Shown here: positions 24,330 through 32,087 of the stretch, one piece after another | Position numbering within the stretch: position 1 is the first letter of the stretch | Layout of the letters: every line of letters begins with the position of its first letter | Assembly: GCA_947624985.1 (NCBI GenBank) | Contig: CANQMO010000009.1 | Span: 28,376 to 92,375, forward strand | Direction: 5' to 3' | From: an uncultured Oscillospiraceae bacterium | GTDB taxonomy: Bacteria > Bacillota > Clostridia > Oscillospirales > Oscillospiraceae | Length of the DNA: 64,000 nucleotides | The notes under the pieces: generated by a model | Told to the model about the DNA's origin: nothing | Seen by the model: only the letters and a program-made list of their open reading frames with translations | Database searches by the model: none | Translations under genes and position numbers: made by a program

Positions 24330-24366
24330 GATGGGCGCGGCCTGAAAGACCGCGCCCATCTTATTT
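24330..24366 (+). terminator. Intrinsic terminator after the oxidase
   Basis: An 11-pair perfect stem (GATGGGCGCGG and complement) followed by TTATTTTA. It also lies at the end of the convergent anti-sigma gene. Confidence 0.85.
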
Positions 24367-25556
24367 TACTGTTGCGCCACCGTTTCCGCCAGAGACAGCA
24401 TCTCCGGCCCGGTGAGACTGTCAGAGGACAGGATGAAGGCGGTCTGGCCGTCCTCGCTGATCCACGCCAGACGGATGGCCACGCCCTCCGGGTCCACCAC
24501 CAGGCCCGCCGGCCGGCTCTGGACCTCTACATCCGTGACGGTGCAGCCCAGTCCATGGACCGTCTCGCCCATCTCGGCGATGACGTCCAGCTCCTCCTGG
24601 GAGATGTCCGCGTTGTCCCGGTAATACTGCACGTAGCTATCGTAGGTCACGCCGTAGCTGACCTCATGGTCCAGCTCGATGGTGTGGCCGGCGTCGTCGG
24701 AATAGAACCGGCGCACATAGGCGTACTTGCTCTCTCCGCCGAATTTGGAGGGCATGCCCTGCACGGCGTATTCGCTGTAGCCCTCCGGCAGGTCCGTGAC
24801 GGTCCAGTCCCCCAGCTCCGCCAGGGCTTCCCGGGCGTTCTCGTCCGGCTCCGGCCTGTCGCCGGTCTGCCGGACGGTTTGCGCCAGCGCGGTCAGATCG
24901 AGGGAGGGATCGTTGGCCGACAGCGTAAAGCCGATGCCCGCCTCCTCGTCCGTCCAGGCCAGCAGGAGATATTCCTCGTCCTCTCCGGCCTGGTACTGAT
25001 ACAGTACGCCGTCCACACCGTTCACCGTCACCTCCTGCCGCTGGCTGTCCGCCGGGATGCTCACGTCCCCCAGCTGCACGCCGGCTTTCTTGTAATCAAG
25101 GGAAAAGGCGCTTCCCTCGCTGTTTTCCCACATATTTCTGGCATAGTTCGCCGTGGTGATGCTGGCTGTCTGCTCATAGCCATCGGGCACGTCCAGTATC
25201 CAGACGCCCATGGGGGCGATGGGGCCCTCCTCTGTCCTGTCGAAGCCCACCTGTATCTGCTGCTCCTCGGTGCCGTCCTCCAGCCCGACGGTGATCGGGT
25301 CCTCCTTCAGGCCGATGCGGGCGACCCCCACCGCCAGGGCCGTCACCGACAGCGCCAGCACCATCGCCGCCGCGATGAGGGCGGCCATGGGTATTTTATG
25401 CCGTTTATGCTTCACGCTTTTCTCATCCTCCATATGCAATGTGATCACCCGGTTTTGTCCACCCTGCGCCCGGACCAGCGCGGCCCGGATGCGCTCGTCC
25501 GCCGCTGGAGAGAGGGCTATCTGCTCGTACATATCGTGAAGCGTGTTATGATCCAT
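24366..25556 (-). CDS. Membrane-anchored anti-sigma factor
   Basis: A 396-residue single-pass protein. About 55 charged cytoplasmic residues precede one membrane helix (IPMAALIAAAMVLALSVTAL). The outer part has two similar blocks beginning PDGY and PEGY, the DUF4367-like arrangement seen in clostridial anti-sigma proteins. ATG 25556 has GGAGG nine bases upstream and lies inside the end of the sigma-factor gene, so translation is coupled; an ATG at 25565 abuts the site and is less likely. The cytoplasmic region would hold the partner sigma factor at the membrane until an envelope signal releases it. The signal is unknown. Function rests on the overlap with an ECF sigma gene. Confidence 0.83.
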   Translation of the reverse strand: MDHNTLHDMYEQIALSPAADERIRAALVRAQGGQNRVITLHMEDEKSVKHKRHKIPMAALIAAAMVLALSVTALAVGVARIGLKEDPITVGLEDGTEEQQIQVGFDRTEEGPIAPMGVWILDVPDGYEQTASITTANYARNMWENSEGSAFSLDYKKAGVQLGDVSIPADSQRQEVTVNGVDGVLYQYQAGEDEEYLLLAWTDEEAGIGFTLSANDPSLDLTALAQTVRQTGDRPEPDENAREALAELGDWTVTDLPEGYSEYAVQGMPSKFGGESKYAYVRRFYSDDAGHTIELDHEVSYGVTYDSYVQYYRDNADISQEELDVIAEMGETVHGLGCTVTDVEVQSRPAGLVVDPEGVAIRLAWISEDGQTAFILSSDSLTGPEMLSLAETVAQQ

Positions 25557-26013
25557 ACCGTTCATCCTCCAGTTTCAGTCTCAGCCGCCGCCGGGCCCGG
25601 TCCAGCCGGCTGGTCACGGCGGTGCGGGATATGCCCAGGATCCGCCCGATCTCGGCGGTGTCGTAGCCCTCGTAATAGTAGAGATACACCGCGGCCCGTT
25701 CCGTCTCCGGCAGGGCCATGACCTGCTCCAGCAGCTCGTGGGACCGCTCCGGCGGCTGACAGGGAATGCTCTCATCAAGCGGCTCCGTGCGCCGCCGGGC
25801 GGCGGAGCGGAGCATATCCCGGCAGAGGTTGGCCGTCATCGCCGCCAGATATGCCCGTTCCCTGCCCGGGGTCACGGCCCTGCCACGGTGCTCCAGCAGC
25901 CGTAAAAACACCTGCTGTACCGCGTCCTCCGCGTCAGGCACCGACCGGAGAAAGCTCAGCGCCAGCCGGTAGACCATGTTCTTGTGCTCATCGTACAGAG
26001 CCAATATATCCAA
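25546..26013 (-). CDS. ECF-family RNA polymerase sigma factor
   Basis: A 155-residue sigma factor with region 2 (SVPDAEDAVQQVFLRLLEHR, residues 25-45) and region 4 (LPETERAAVYLYYYEGYDTA then IGRILGISRTAVTSRLDRAR), joined by a short linker and with no region 1 or 3. The start is TTG 26013, with GAGGTGAGG just upstream; no ATG fits. Its stop overlaps the start of the anti-sigma gene. ECF factors direct RNA polymerase to a few target promoters, commonly including their own. A target site was not identified: the promoter upstream of 26013 is not obvious. Confidence 0.87.
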   Translation of the reverse strand: MDILALYDEHKNMVYRLALSFLRSVPDAEDAVQQVFLRLLEHRGRAVTPGRERAYLAAMTANLCRDMLRSAARRRTEPLDESIPCQPPERSHELLEQVMALPETERAAVYLYYYEGYDTAEIGRILGISRTAVTSRLDRARRRLRLKLEDERYGS

Positions 26014-26100
26014 GTTGCCTCACCTCTTCCGCATCAAATCGTCCGGACATTATGGTAGACGACCCGGCCCGGCCGGATGTCACACGGCACCCATAAAAAA

Positions 26101-26134
26101 CAGACGGCGCCCGTGTTCCTCACAGCGCCGTCTG
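26101..26134 (-). terminator. Terminator of rsmI
   Basis: A ten-pair stem (CAGACGGCGC and GCGCCGTCTG) that on the minus strand runs into TTTTTT, 15 bases after the rsmI stop. Confidence 0.87.
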
Positions 26135-26148
26135 AAATATCTTTTCCT

Positions 26149-27036
26149 TTATCCGAACAATTCTTTCAGATTGAGACTCGCGGCATAAAGCTCGTTTTTG
26201 CTGTAAGTGTTGGCCTGGTCGGCCAGCACTTTTTTGATGGCGTCCTTGGCCCGGCAGCCGTCGCGGACCATGGCGTCCACCAGCAGGGCCTCAGCGGAGA
26301 CCACATGCTCCTGCCGGGGGGCGAGAAAGCTCCCGTCCAGCTCCACCACCAGGCAGAACTCGCCCTTATCATAGCCGCCCTTGGCCAGAAGCTGATCCCG
26401 GACCTCCTCCGGCGCGCCCCGGAACGCCGTCTCGTGGAGCTTTGTCAGATCGTTGCAAAGGCACATCCGGCAGGGGACGGCCTCCCGGATAAAATACTCC
26501 ACCGCGTCCATCACCCGCTTGGGGGACTCGTAAAACACATATGTCCGCACCGCGCCCCGGCGCATTTGCTCCAGAAGCCTTCCCCGGTCCGCGTTCTCCC
26601 GGGGGAAGAAGCCCCGGAACACGAACGCGCCCAGATCGAACCCGCTGACGGACAGGGCCGTCACCGCGGCGCACGGCCCCGGCACGCCCACCACCCTGAC
26701 GCCCTCGGCCACCGCGGACCGGATGAGCTCATTGCCCGGGTCGGAGATACAGGGGGTCCCCGCGTCGGTGATGACCGCCACGCTCTGACCGGCCCTGAGA
26801 AGGTCGATGAAGTACCGGGCCTTGCCGTGTTCGTTGAACTTATGGTTGCTGGCCAGCTTGCCCCGGATACCCAGCTTATTGAGAAGCACCACGCTCCGGC
26901 GGGTGTCCTCCGCAGCGATCACGTCCACCCGCTCCAGGATATCCGCGCCCCGGGGGGACATGTCCCGGGCGTTGCCGATGGGCGTGGCCACGATGAACAG
27001 CACGCCGTAGCCGTTCTCGGTCTGCATAATGTCCAT
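26149..27036 (-). CDS. rsmI: 16S rRNA (cytidine-1402-2'-O)-methyltransferase
   Basis: A 295-residue member of the tetrapyrrole-methylase superfamily. It opens with LFIVATPIGNARDMSPR, has AAEDTRRSVVLLNKLGI around residue 50, the SAM region VITDAGTPCISDPG near 90 and GVPGPCAAVTALSVSG near 125, and YVFYESPKR in the second domain. RsmI 2'-O-methylates C1402 in the ribosomal P site using SAM. ATG 27036 has GGAGG eight bases upstream; an in-frame extension to 27057 has no site. It is a single-gene unit with its own terminator, divergent from a small membrane peptide. Confident at family level. Confidence 0.92.
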   Translation of the reverse strand: MDIMQTENGYGVLFIVATPIGNARDMSPRGADILERVDVIAAEDTRRSVVLLNKLGIRGKLASNHKFNEHGKARYFIDLLRAGQSVAVITDAGTPCISDPGNELIRSAVAEGVRVVGVPGPCAAVTALSVSGFDLGAFVFRGFFPRENADRGRLLEQMRRGAVRTYVFYESPKRVMDAVEYFIREAVPCRMCLCNDLTKLHETAFRGAPEEVRDQLLAKGGYDKGEFCLVVELDGSFLAPRQEHVVSAEALLVDAMVRDGCRAKDAIKKVLADQANTYSKNELYAASLNLKELFG

Positions 27037-27125
27037 AGATCTTTCCTCCGTCCCCACGGCTGTCCGTTTTATGGCTCAGCCGCGGAGGTATCCTCTCCTC
27101 AGAAAAAGAAAGGAGATAAAGCTTC

Positions 27126-27233
27126 ATGTCAAAGAAAAAGAATGTACTCGGTCATGTGGTGTTCTGGGGCGTGCTGGGTCTGGCCCTGACGGCGGAGGGC
27201 TGGATGGACCTTCTGTGCCGTGTTATTTTCTAA
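27126..27233 (+). CDS. 35-residue small membrane protein
   Basis: A short gene with a strong AGGAGAT site nine bases before ATG 27126. The product opens MSKKKNVLGHVVFWGVLGLA: a lysine-rich start, then one hydrophobic helix (residues 6-23) and an amphipathic end with a cysteine. Its TAA overlaps by bases the stop of the convergent WYL regulator, so the length is constrained on both sides. The basic head and single helix fit a membrane micro-protein, perhaps a regulator of a larger membrane complex. No family is recognised; the call rests on the ribosome site and hydrophobic pattern. Confidence 0.6.
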   Translation: MSKKKNVLGHVVFWGVLGLALTAEGWMDLLCRVIF

Positions 27234-28219
27234 TCATACAGCGCCGCCACGGTCCGCAGGTGGTCGCGCATTTGCTCCACGGCGGAGGCGGGGGCCAGGA
27301 TACGGGCCCGGGTACCGAAGCCGCTGAGCCAGCCGAAAAACTGCACGTTCACCGCCACGTTCACCGTGACGGAGAAGTGGTCCCCGTCCAGAGGCACCAG
27401 ACTCACATCCTGGCCGAACTGGTCTATGACCGGTCCGGCCAGGTCGTTTTCAAAGCAGAGCCGCACCGGCTGCACATCCCCGGAAAACATGCCGAAGTGG
27501 GTGTTGGAGTAGGCGGTCATGTCGAATTTGGAAAAGGCCTCCGCCCCCTGCCGGGGCTTGTCCGTCTGGGCGATGGAGGCCATCTTGTCCACCCGGTAGT
27601 GCTTGACGGCCCCCGCAGCGTGGTCGTAGGCCACCATGTAATAATTCTCGTCGTCCCACATCAGCGCCCAGGGGCTGACCTCATACCGGGCCCCGTCCCG
27701 GCGCCACACCCGCTCCTTGGCCGCGTTCCAGGCAAAGTACCGGAAGGTGATGGCCCTGTCGCCGTCGATGGCGGCATGGATCTCGTCCACATTGTAGTAG
27801 ATGGACTCGTTCATGGTCTTGATCCGGCCCCGGACGTATACCTGCCGGTTCAGATCCCGGGCCTGATACTCGCTGGCCAGGCCCTCCAGCTTGGAGATGA
27901 GCTCCAGCGATTTGCGCTCGGTGATGAACCGGGAGGACTGGACGCTGTCCACCAGCAGCTTCAGCTCCGGCAGCTGGAAGTCCCGCTCCCCGATGAAATA
28001 CCCGGTGGCGGAGCCCACCCGCACGGTCTGCACGTCCAGACCGAACAGCCGCAGGGCCTCCATGTCGTCATAAACGCTCTTGCGCTCGGCGGCGATGTCC
28101 TGCCGGGCCAGGTAGTCGATCATCCGTGCCACGGTGACCGGGTGCTCCTCGTCGGACCGGCGCAGCAGGTACCGGCACAGGTACAGGAGCTTTAATTTCT
28201 GATTCGCGGTCCTCGCCAT
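27230..28219 (-). CDS. HTH-WYL transcriptional regulator
   Basis: A 329-residue regulator. An N-terminal winged helix-turn-helix (residues 1-75; VTVARMIDYLARQDIAAERK) leads into a WYL domain near residues 150-240 (AITFRYFAWN, then SPWALMWDDENYYMVAYD) and a C-terminal WCX-like segment. WYL domains sense ligands such as nucleic acids or nucleotides and often control defence or stress genes. ATG 28219 follows GAGGAGAG and begins 12 bases after the murI stop, so the two genes are probably cotranscribed. No defence genes are adjacent; the target is unknown. Confidence 0.86.
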   Translation of the reverse strand: MARTANQKLKLLYLCRYLLRRSDEEHPVTVARMIDYLARQDIAAERKSVYDDMEALRLFGLDVQTVRVGSATGYFIGERDFQLPELKLLVDSVQSSRFITERKSLELISKLEGLASEYQARDLNRQVYVRGRIKTMNESIYYNVDEIHAAIDGDRAITFRYFAWNAAKERVWRRDGARYEVSPWALMWDDENYYMVAYDHAAGAVKHYRVDKMASIAQTDKPRQGAEAFSKFDMTAYSNTHFGMFSGDVQPVRLCFENDLAGPVIDQFGQDVSLVPLDGDHFSVTVNVAVNVQFFGWLSGFGTRARILAPASAVEQMRDHLRTVAALYD

Positions 28220-28231
28220 GACCCTCTCCTC

Positions 28232-29041
28232 TCACAGCGCGGCCCGGACCGTGTCCGGGCGGATATCCCGGCCCAGGAACGCGGAGCCCAGCGCCGCGAA
28301 CCGCTCCGCGCCGCCGCTGCATATATACTGCCGGCGGCCGTCCTTGCTCCTGTCCCCCAGCGCGTCCCGGTCCTCCAGCTCCTTCAGCAGCGAGCCTACG
28401 CTGGCCGCCCCGGAGTCGATGAGGGCGATATCCGCTCCCAGGGCCTGCCGGATGACCTGGCGGATGATGGGATAGTGGGTGCAGCCCAGCACCACCGTGT
28501 CCACCCCCGCCGCCAGAAGCGGCGCGCAGTATGTCCTTACCGCCTCCGCCAGCTCCGGGTCCGCTATGTCCGTCCGGCCGCTCTCCACCAGGGGCACCAG
28601 CCGGGGGCAGGGCACCGCCGTGACCGTAGCCTGCCGCGCCAGACGCCGGACGGCCTGCACATAAGCCCCGCTGGCCACCGTGGCCGCCGTGGCCAGCACG
28701 CCTATGCGGCCCGATCCCGTCACGGACACGGCCGCCGCCGCCGCCGGCTCGATGACTCCCACCACCGGCAGGTCCCCGGCCTCGGCGCGCATCACGTCCA
28801 TGGCGTTGGCGGTGGAGGTGTTGCAGGCCACCAGCAGGGCCTTCACGCCCCGGCCCCGCAAAAACCGGACGTTCCGCCGGGACAGAGCCTGAATCTGCTC
28901 CCGGGTCCTGTCGCCGTAGGGGGCGTTTTTCGTGTCTCCCAGATAGACGAAGCTCTCCCAGGGCGCCGCCTGGGTCAGGGCCTTTACGGCGGTGAGCCCG
29001 CCCAGTCCGGAGTCGAAAATACCGATGGGTCGCGTATCCAT
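28232..29041 (-). CDS. murI: Glutamate racemase
   Basis: A 269-residue enzyme that converts L- to D-glutamate for peptidoglycan. The N-terminal GIFDSGLGGLTAVKAL (residues 7-22) and the two catalytic cysteines in ACNTSTANA (near 75) and GCTHYPII (near 185) are present, with a typical length. ATG 29041 follows AAAGGAA; an in-frame extension upstream to 29209 would run across the divergent promoter and is rejected. It is divergent from an aspartate-racemase-like gene and precedes the WYL regulator. Confidence 0.92.
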   Translation of the reverse strand: MDTRPIGIFDSGLGGLTAVKALTQAAPWESFVYLGDTKNAPYGDRTREQIQALSRRNVRFLRGRGVKALLVACNTSTANAMDVMRAEAGDLPVVGVIEPAAAAAVSVTGSGRIGVLATAATVASGAYVQAVRRLARQATVTAVPCPRLVPLVESGRTDIADPELAEAVRTYCAPLLAAGVDTVVLGCTHYPIIRQVIRQALGADIALIDSGAASVGSLLKELEDRDALGDRSKDGRRQYICSGGAERFAALGSAFLGRDIRPDTVRAAL

Positions 29042-29068
29042 AAAACGGTTCCTTTCCGCAAATCGTGC

Positions 29069-29097
29069 TTGACGCGGCGCGCGCCCTGCCCTAAAAT
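29069..29097 (+). promoter_or_regulatory. Promoter for the aspartate-racemase-like gene
   Basis: TTGACG (29069-29074), 17 bases and TAAAAT (29092-29097), 33 bases before ATG 29130. Confidence 0.72.
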
Positions 29098-29129
29098 AAG
29101 GAAAAACGCGCACAGCGGGAGGCGGGAGC

Positions 29130-29840
29130 ATGAAAAAGACGATCGGCGTCATCGGCGGCATGGGCCCCTCGGCCACCTGCGACCTGATGGAGAAGATCGT
29201 CGCTCTCACCCGGGCCGCCCGGGATCAGGACCACCTGCATGTGATCGCCGACAGCAACACCGCCATCCCGGACCGGACCGCCGCCATACTGCACGGGGGC
29301 CCGGACCCGGTGCCGGAGCTCGTAAAAAGCGCCCGGCTGCTGGTATCGGCGGGAGCGGATCTGCTCATCATGCCCTGCAACACCGCCCATTGTTTTTACG
29401 ACCAGGTGGCCGCGTCCGTATCCGTCCCGCTCCTGCACATGCCCCGTCTGGCGGCGGCGGCGCTGCGGGAAGCGGACATACGCGCCGTCGGCGTGCTGGC
29501 CACGGACGGCACCGTCCGGAGCGGCGTCTACGACAAGGCGCTGAAGCAGGCGGGCGTCCGGGCCGTGTACCCCTCCCCGGCAATGCAGCGGCAGGTCATG
29601 CGCCTCATCTATGACGGGGTGAAGGGCCGGACCGTACCGCTGGACGCCATCCCCGTGGAGGACGTCCTGCGGGACCTGCGGAGCCGGGGCGCGGAGAAGT
29701 TCCTGCTGGCCTGCACGGAGCTTCCCATCGCCTTCGGGGCGCTCGGCCTGACGGCGGACTGTCTGGACGCCACCCGGGCGCTGGCCCTGGCGGCGGTAAA
29801 GGCCGCCGGCGGAGAACCGGCGGCGCCCGATCCCTGGTAA
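29130..29840 (+). CDS. Aspartate/glutamate racemase family protein
   Basis: A 236-residue two-domain racemase. GVIGGMGPSATCDLMEKIV opens the protein; the catalytic cysteines lie in MPCNTAHCF (near 85) and LACTELPIAF (near 195), one per domain. The family interconverts L- and D-aspartate or related amino acids without cofactor. AGGCGGGAG precedes the ATG. It is divergent from murI, so two different racemases are transcribed from one intergenic region; D-amino-acid supply for the wall is a reasonable shared theme. Whether the substrate is aspartate cannot be decided from sequence. Confidence 0.86.
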   Translation: MKKTIGVIGGMGPSATCDLMEKIVALTRAARDQDHLHVIADSNTAIPDRTAAILHGGPDPVPELVKSARLLVSAGADLLIMPCNTAHCFYDQVAASVSVPLLHMPRLAAAALREADIRAVGVLATDGTVRSGVYDKALKQAGVRAVYPSPAMQRQVMRLIYDGVKGRTVPLDAIPVEDVLRDLRSRGAEKFLLACTELPIAFGALGLTADCLDATRALALAAVKAAGGEPAAPDPW

Positions 29841-29879
29841 TGACGAAAGTATACCATATCCACACGCTTTGCGCAACCG

Positions 29880-29905
29880 CGTCTGTCCCATGAATGGGAC
29901 AGACG
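29880..29905. other. Perfect 12-base palindrome before proC
   Basis: CGTCTGTCCCAT and its exact complement separated by GA, 25 bases before proC. It has no T run, so it could be an operator or an mRNA hairpin rather than a terminator. Confidence 0.65.
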
Positions 29906-29930
29906 ATCGATCCGGAAGGAGAATAGAGAT

Positions 29931-30728
29931 ATGTATCTTTTAGGGTTCATCGGCACAGGAAATATGGGCGGGGCCCTGGCCCGGGCCGCGGCGGAGACCA
30001 CCAGTCCCAAGCAGATACTGCTGGCCAACCGCACGGCGGACAAGGCGGTGGCCCTGGCCGCGGAGATCGGGGCCGCGCCCGCCACGGTGGAGACGGTGGC
30101 CGGTACGGCCAGATACGTCTTTCTGGGCGTGAAGCCCAAGGATATGGGGGCGCTCCTTGCTCAGATCGCCCCGGTCCTGGCCTCCCGGCAGGACCGGTTC
30201 GTGCTGGTGTCCATCGCCGCCGGGCTGGACACCGCCGCCATCCAGTCCATGGCGGGCGCTCCCTACCCGGTGATCCGCCTTTGCCCCAATACGCCGGTGG
30301 CGGCGGGCCGAGGCCTGATCGCCTGGTGCGCCCGAGACACAGAGCCGTCGGAGACCGACGAGCTCATCGCGGCCATGGCCGGAGCGGGGCTCTGGGACGC
30401 CTGCCCGGAGGAGCAGATGGACGTCGCCGGCACCATCGGCGGCTGCACCCCGGCCTTCGCCTATATGTTCATCGAGGCTCTGGCCGACGGGGCCGTGGCC
30501 TGCGGCATGCCCCGGGCCCGGGCGCTGAAGTACGCCGCCGCGGCGGTGGAGGGGGCCGGGGCGCTGGCCCGGCTGGACGGCCGCCACCCCGAGGCGCTGA
30601 AGGACGCGGTGTGCTCCCCCGGCGGCACCACCATCCGGGGCGTGCTGACCCTGGAGCGGTCCGCCTTCCGGGCCGCCGCCGCCGGCGCCGTCATCGACGC
30701 GGTGGAAAAAACGAAGGACCTCAAATGA
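29931..30728 (+). CDS. proC: Pyrroline-5-carboxylate reductase
   Basis: A 265-residue reductase for the last step of proline synthesis, using NAD(P)H. LGFIGTGNMGGALARA (residues 4-19) is the Rossmann loop, FLGVKPKDM near 68 and VIRLCPNTPVAAGRG near 105 are family signatures, and the C-terminal dimer helices contain CSPGGTTIRGVLTLE. AAGGAG precedes ATG 29931. The HAD gene starts within its stop codon (ATGA), so the two are coupled. Confidence 0.93.
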   Translation: MYLLGFIGTGNMGGALARAAAETTSPKQILLANRTADKAVALAAEIGAAPATVETVAGTARYVFLGVKPKDMGALLAQIAPVLASRQDRFVLVSIAAGLDTAAIQSMAGAPYPVIRLCPNTPVAAGRGLIAWCARDTEPSETDELIAAMAGAGLWDACPEEQMDVAGTIGGCTPAFAYMFIEALADGAVACGMPRARALKYAAAAVEGAGALARLDGRHPEALKDAVCSPGGTTIRGVLTLERSAFRAAAAGAVIDAVEKTKDLK

Positions 30729-31270
30729 ACGTCTACGACTTTGACAAGACCATATACCCCCGGGACAGCACCGCCCAGTTTTATCTCTGGTGCCTGCGGC
30801 GCTTCCCGGGTACCTGGCTGACCCTGCCCTGCACCGCCTGGGCCTTTTTCTGCCTGGGCCTGCGCCTGAAGCCAAAGACCCAATGCAAGCAGATATTCTA
30901 CCGGTTTTTGCGCCATGTGCCGGCGGACGCGCCGGAGCGCTTCTGGAAAGAGCACATCAAAGACATGTGCCCCTGGTACCTGGCCCAGAAGCGGGCGGAC
31001 GACCTTGTCATCTCCGCCTCGCCGGAATTTCTGCTGCGCCCGGCGGCGGAGGCGGTGGGCTTTGCCCTGCTGGCCTCCCCCGTGGACCAGGCCACGGGCC
31101 GGTACCACGGGGAGAACTGCCACGGGGACGAGAAGGTCCGCCGGTTCCGGGCCGTTTACGGCGACGCCCCGGTGGAGGGGTTTTGGTCCGACTCCCGCTC
31201 CGATACCCCTATGGCCCGTCTGGCGGCTCACGCCTGGCTGGTGGACAAGGGCAAGGCGGTCCCCTGGTGA
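30725..31270 (+). CDS. HAD-IB family phosphatase-like protein
   Basis: A 181-residue HAD protein starting at ATG 30725, overlapping the proC stop by four bases. MNVYDFDKTIYPRDST holds motif I (DFDKT); CPWYLAQKRADDLVISASP carries the motif II serine; DSRSDTPM near the C-terminus is motif III/IV. A hydrophobic stretch at residues 30-50 may sit in the membrane. HAD-IB enzymes include phosphoserine and lipid phosphate phosphatases. Its link to proline synthesis is only positional. The exact substrate is not predictable. Confidence 0.83.
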   Translation: MNVYDFDKTIYPRDSTAQFYLWCLRRFPGTWLTLPCTAWAFFCLGLRLKPKTQCKQIFYRFLRHVPADAPERFWKEHIKDMCPWYLAQKRADDLVISASPEFLLRPAAEAVGFALLASPVDQATGRYHGENCHGDEKVRRFRAVYGDAPVEGFWSDSRSDTPMARLAAHAWLVDKGKAVPW

Positions 31271-31372
31271 GGGGGCCGCTTTTCATATCCACGGTGGATT
31301 ACATAATTCGTTTGCTTGTGGAAGTGCATAAAAATTGGTGGAAAAATGGAAAAAGCTCTGATTATCTGTCAA

Positions 31373-31402
31373 TTGAAAACCTGTCCGGCGGCGTAGTAGA
31401 AT
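31373..31402 (+). promoter_or_regulatory. Possible promoter for the xpt operon
   Basis: TTGAAA (31373-31378), 18 bases, TAGAAT (31397-31402), 41 bases before ATG 31443. I looked for a purine riboswitch in this leader and found none. Confidence 0.55.
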
Positions 31403-31442
31403 GAGTCATCGAGGGCCGTTGGCCGTTGGAGGTGGGTTTCCC

Positions 31443-32015
31443 ATGCAGCTGCTGGAGGAGCGTATCCTGCGGGATGGGAAAGTGCGCGCCGGGGGTATTT
31501 TGAAAGTAGACGGCTTTCTGAACCACCAGATGGACGTGGGGCTGTTCGCGGAGCTTGCCAAGGCGTGGCACGCCGCGTTCAGGGACGATGATGTAAATAA
31601 GATCCTGACCATAGAGGCATCCGGCATAGGGCTCGCGTGTATCGCGGCCCAGGAGTTCGGGTGCCCTGTTTTATTCGCTAAAAAGACAAAGACGAAAAAC
31701 ATCGACGGCTCGGTCTACACCACCCGGGTGATGAGCTACACCCATGGCAACGTATATGACGTGATCGTGGCGAAGGAGTACCTGCGCCCCACGGACCGGG
31801 TGCTGCTCATCGACGATTTCCTGGCCAATGGCGCGGCGCTGGAGGGGCTTTGCGACCTGGTGCGCCAGGCCGGGGCCACGCTGGTAGGCGCGGGTATCGC
31901 GGTGGAGAAGGCGTTCCAGCCCGGCGGAGCGCGGCTGCGCGCCCAGGGCCTGCGTATCGAGTCCCTGGCCCGGATCGCGGCCATGTCGGAGGACAGTCTG
32001 ACTTTTGTTAGGTAA
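31443..32015 (+). CDS. xpt: Xanthine phosphoribosyltransferase
   Basis: A 190-residue PRTase that converts xanthine and PRPP to XMP. MQLLEERILRDGK is the typical Xpt start; TIEASGIGLACIAA contains the nucleobase site and VLLIDDFLANGAALEG the PRPP loop (Asp-Asp with Gly-Ala). The ATG at 31443 has GGAGGTG nine bases upstream; an in-frame extension from 31401 has no site. It heads an operon for a BMP-type nucleoside importer, so salvage and uptake are linked. Confidence 0.92.
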   Translation: MQLLEERILRDGKVRAGGILKVDGFLNHQMDVGLFAELAKAWHAAFRDDDVNKILTIEASGIGLACIAAQEFGCPVLFAKKTKTKNIDGSVYTTRVMSYTHGNVYDVIVAKEYLRPTDRVLLIDDFLANGAALEGLCDLVRQAGATLVGAGIAVEKAFQPGGARLRAQGLRIESLARIAAMSEDSLTFVR

Positions 32016-32025
32016 ATGACGGACA

Positions 32026-32041
32026 AGCCCGCTGCCGGGCT
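32026..32041 (+). other. Small hairpin after xpt
   Basis: AGCCCG, loop CTGC, CGGGCT, then TTTATTTATTTT. It could partly terminate transcription between xpt and the binding protein. Confidence 0.55.
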
Positions 32042-32087
32042 GCCCGTTTATTTATTTTCCGACCACATTTTATTTAGGAGGAACAAA

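Noticed and set aside
30281..30724. N-terminal extension of the HAD-IB gene within proC
   Set aside because: It is a frame shadow inside proC; the real HAD start is ATG 30725 with motif I directly after it.
31271..31442. Purine riboswitch before xpt
   Set aside because: I found no match to its conserved three-way junction core in the leader.
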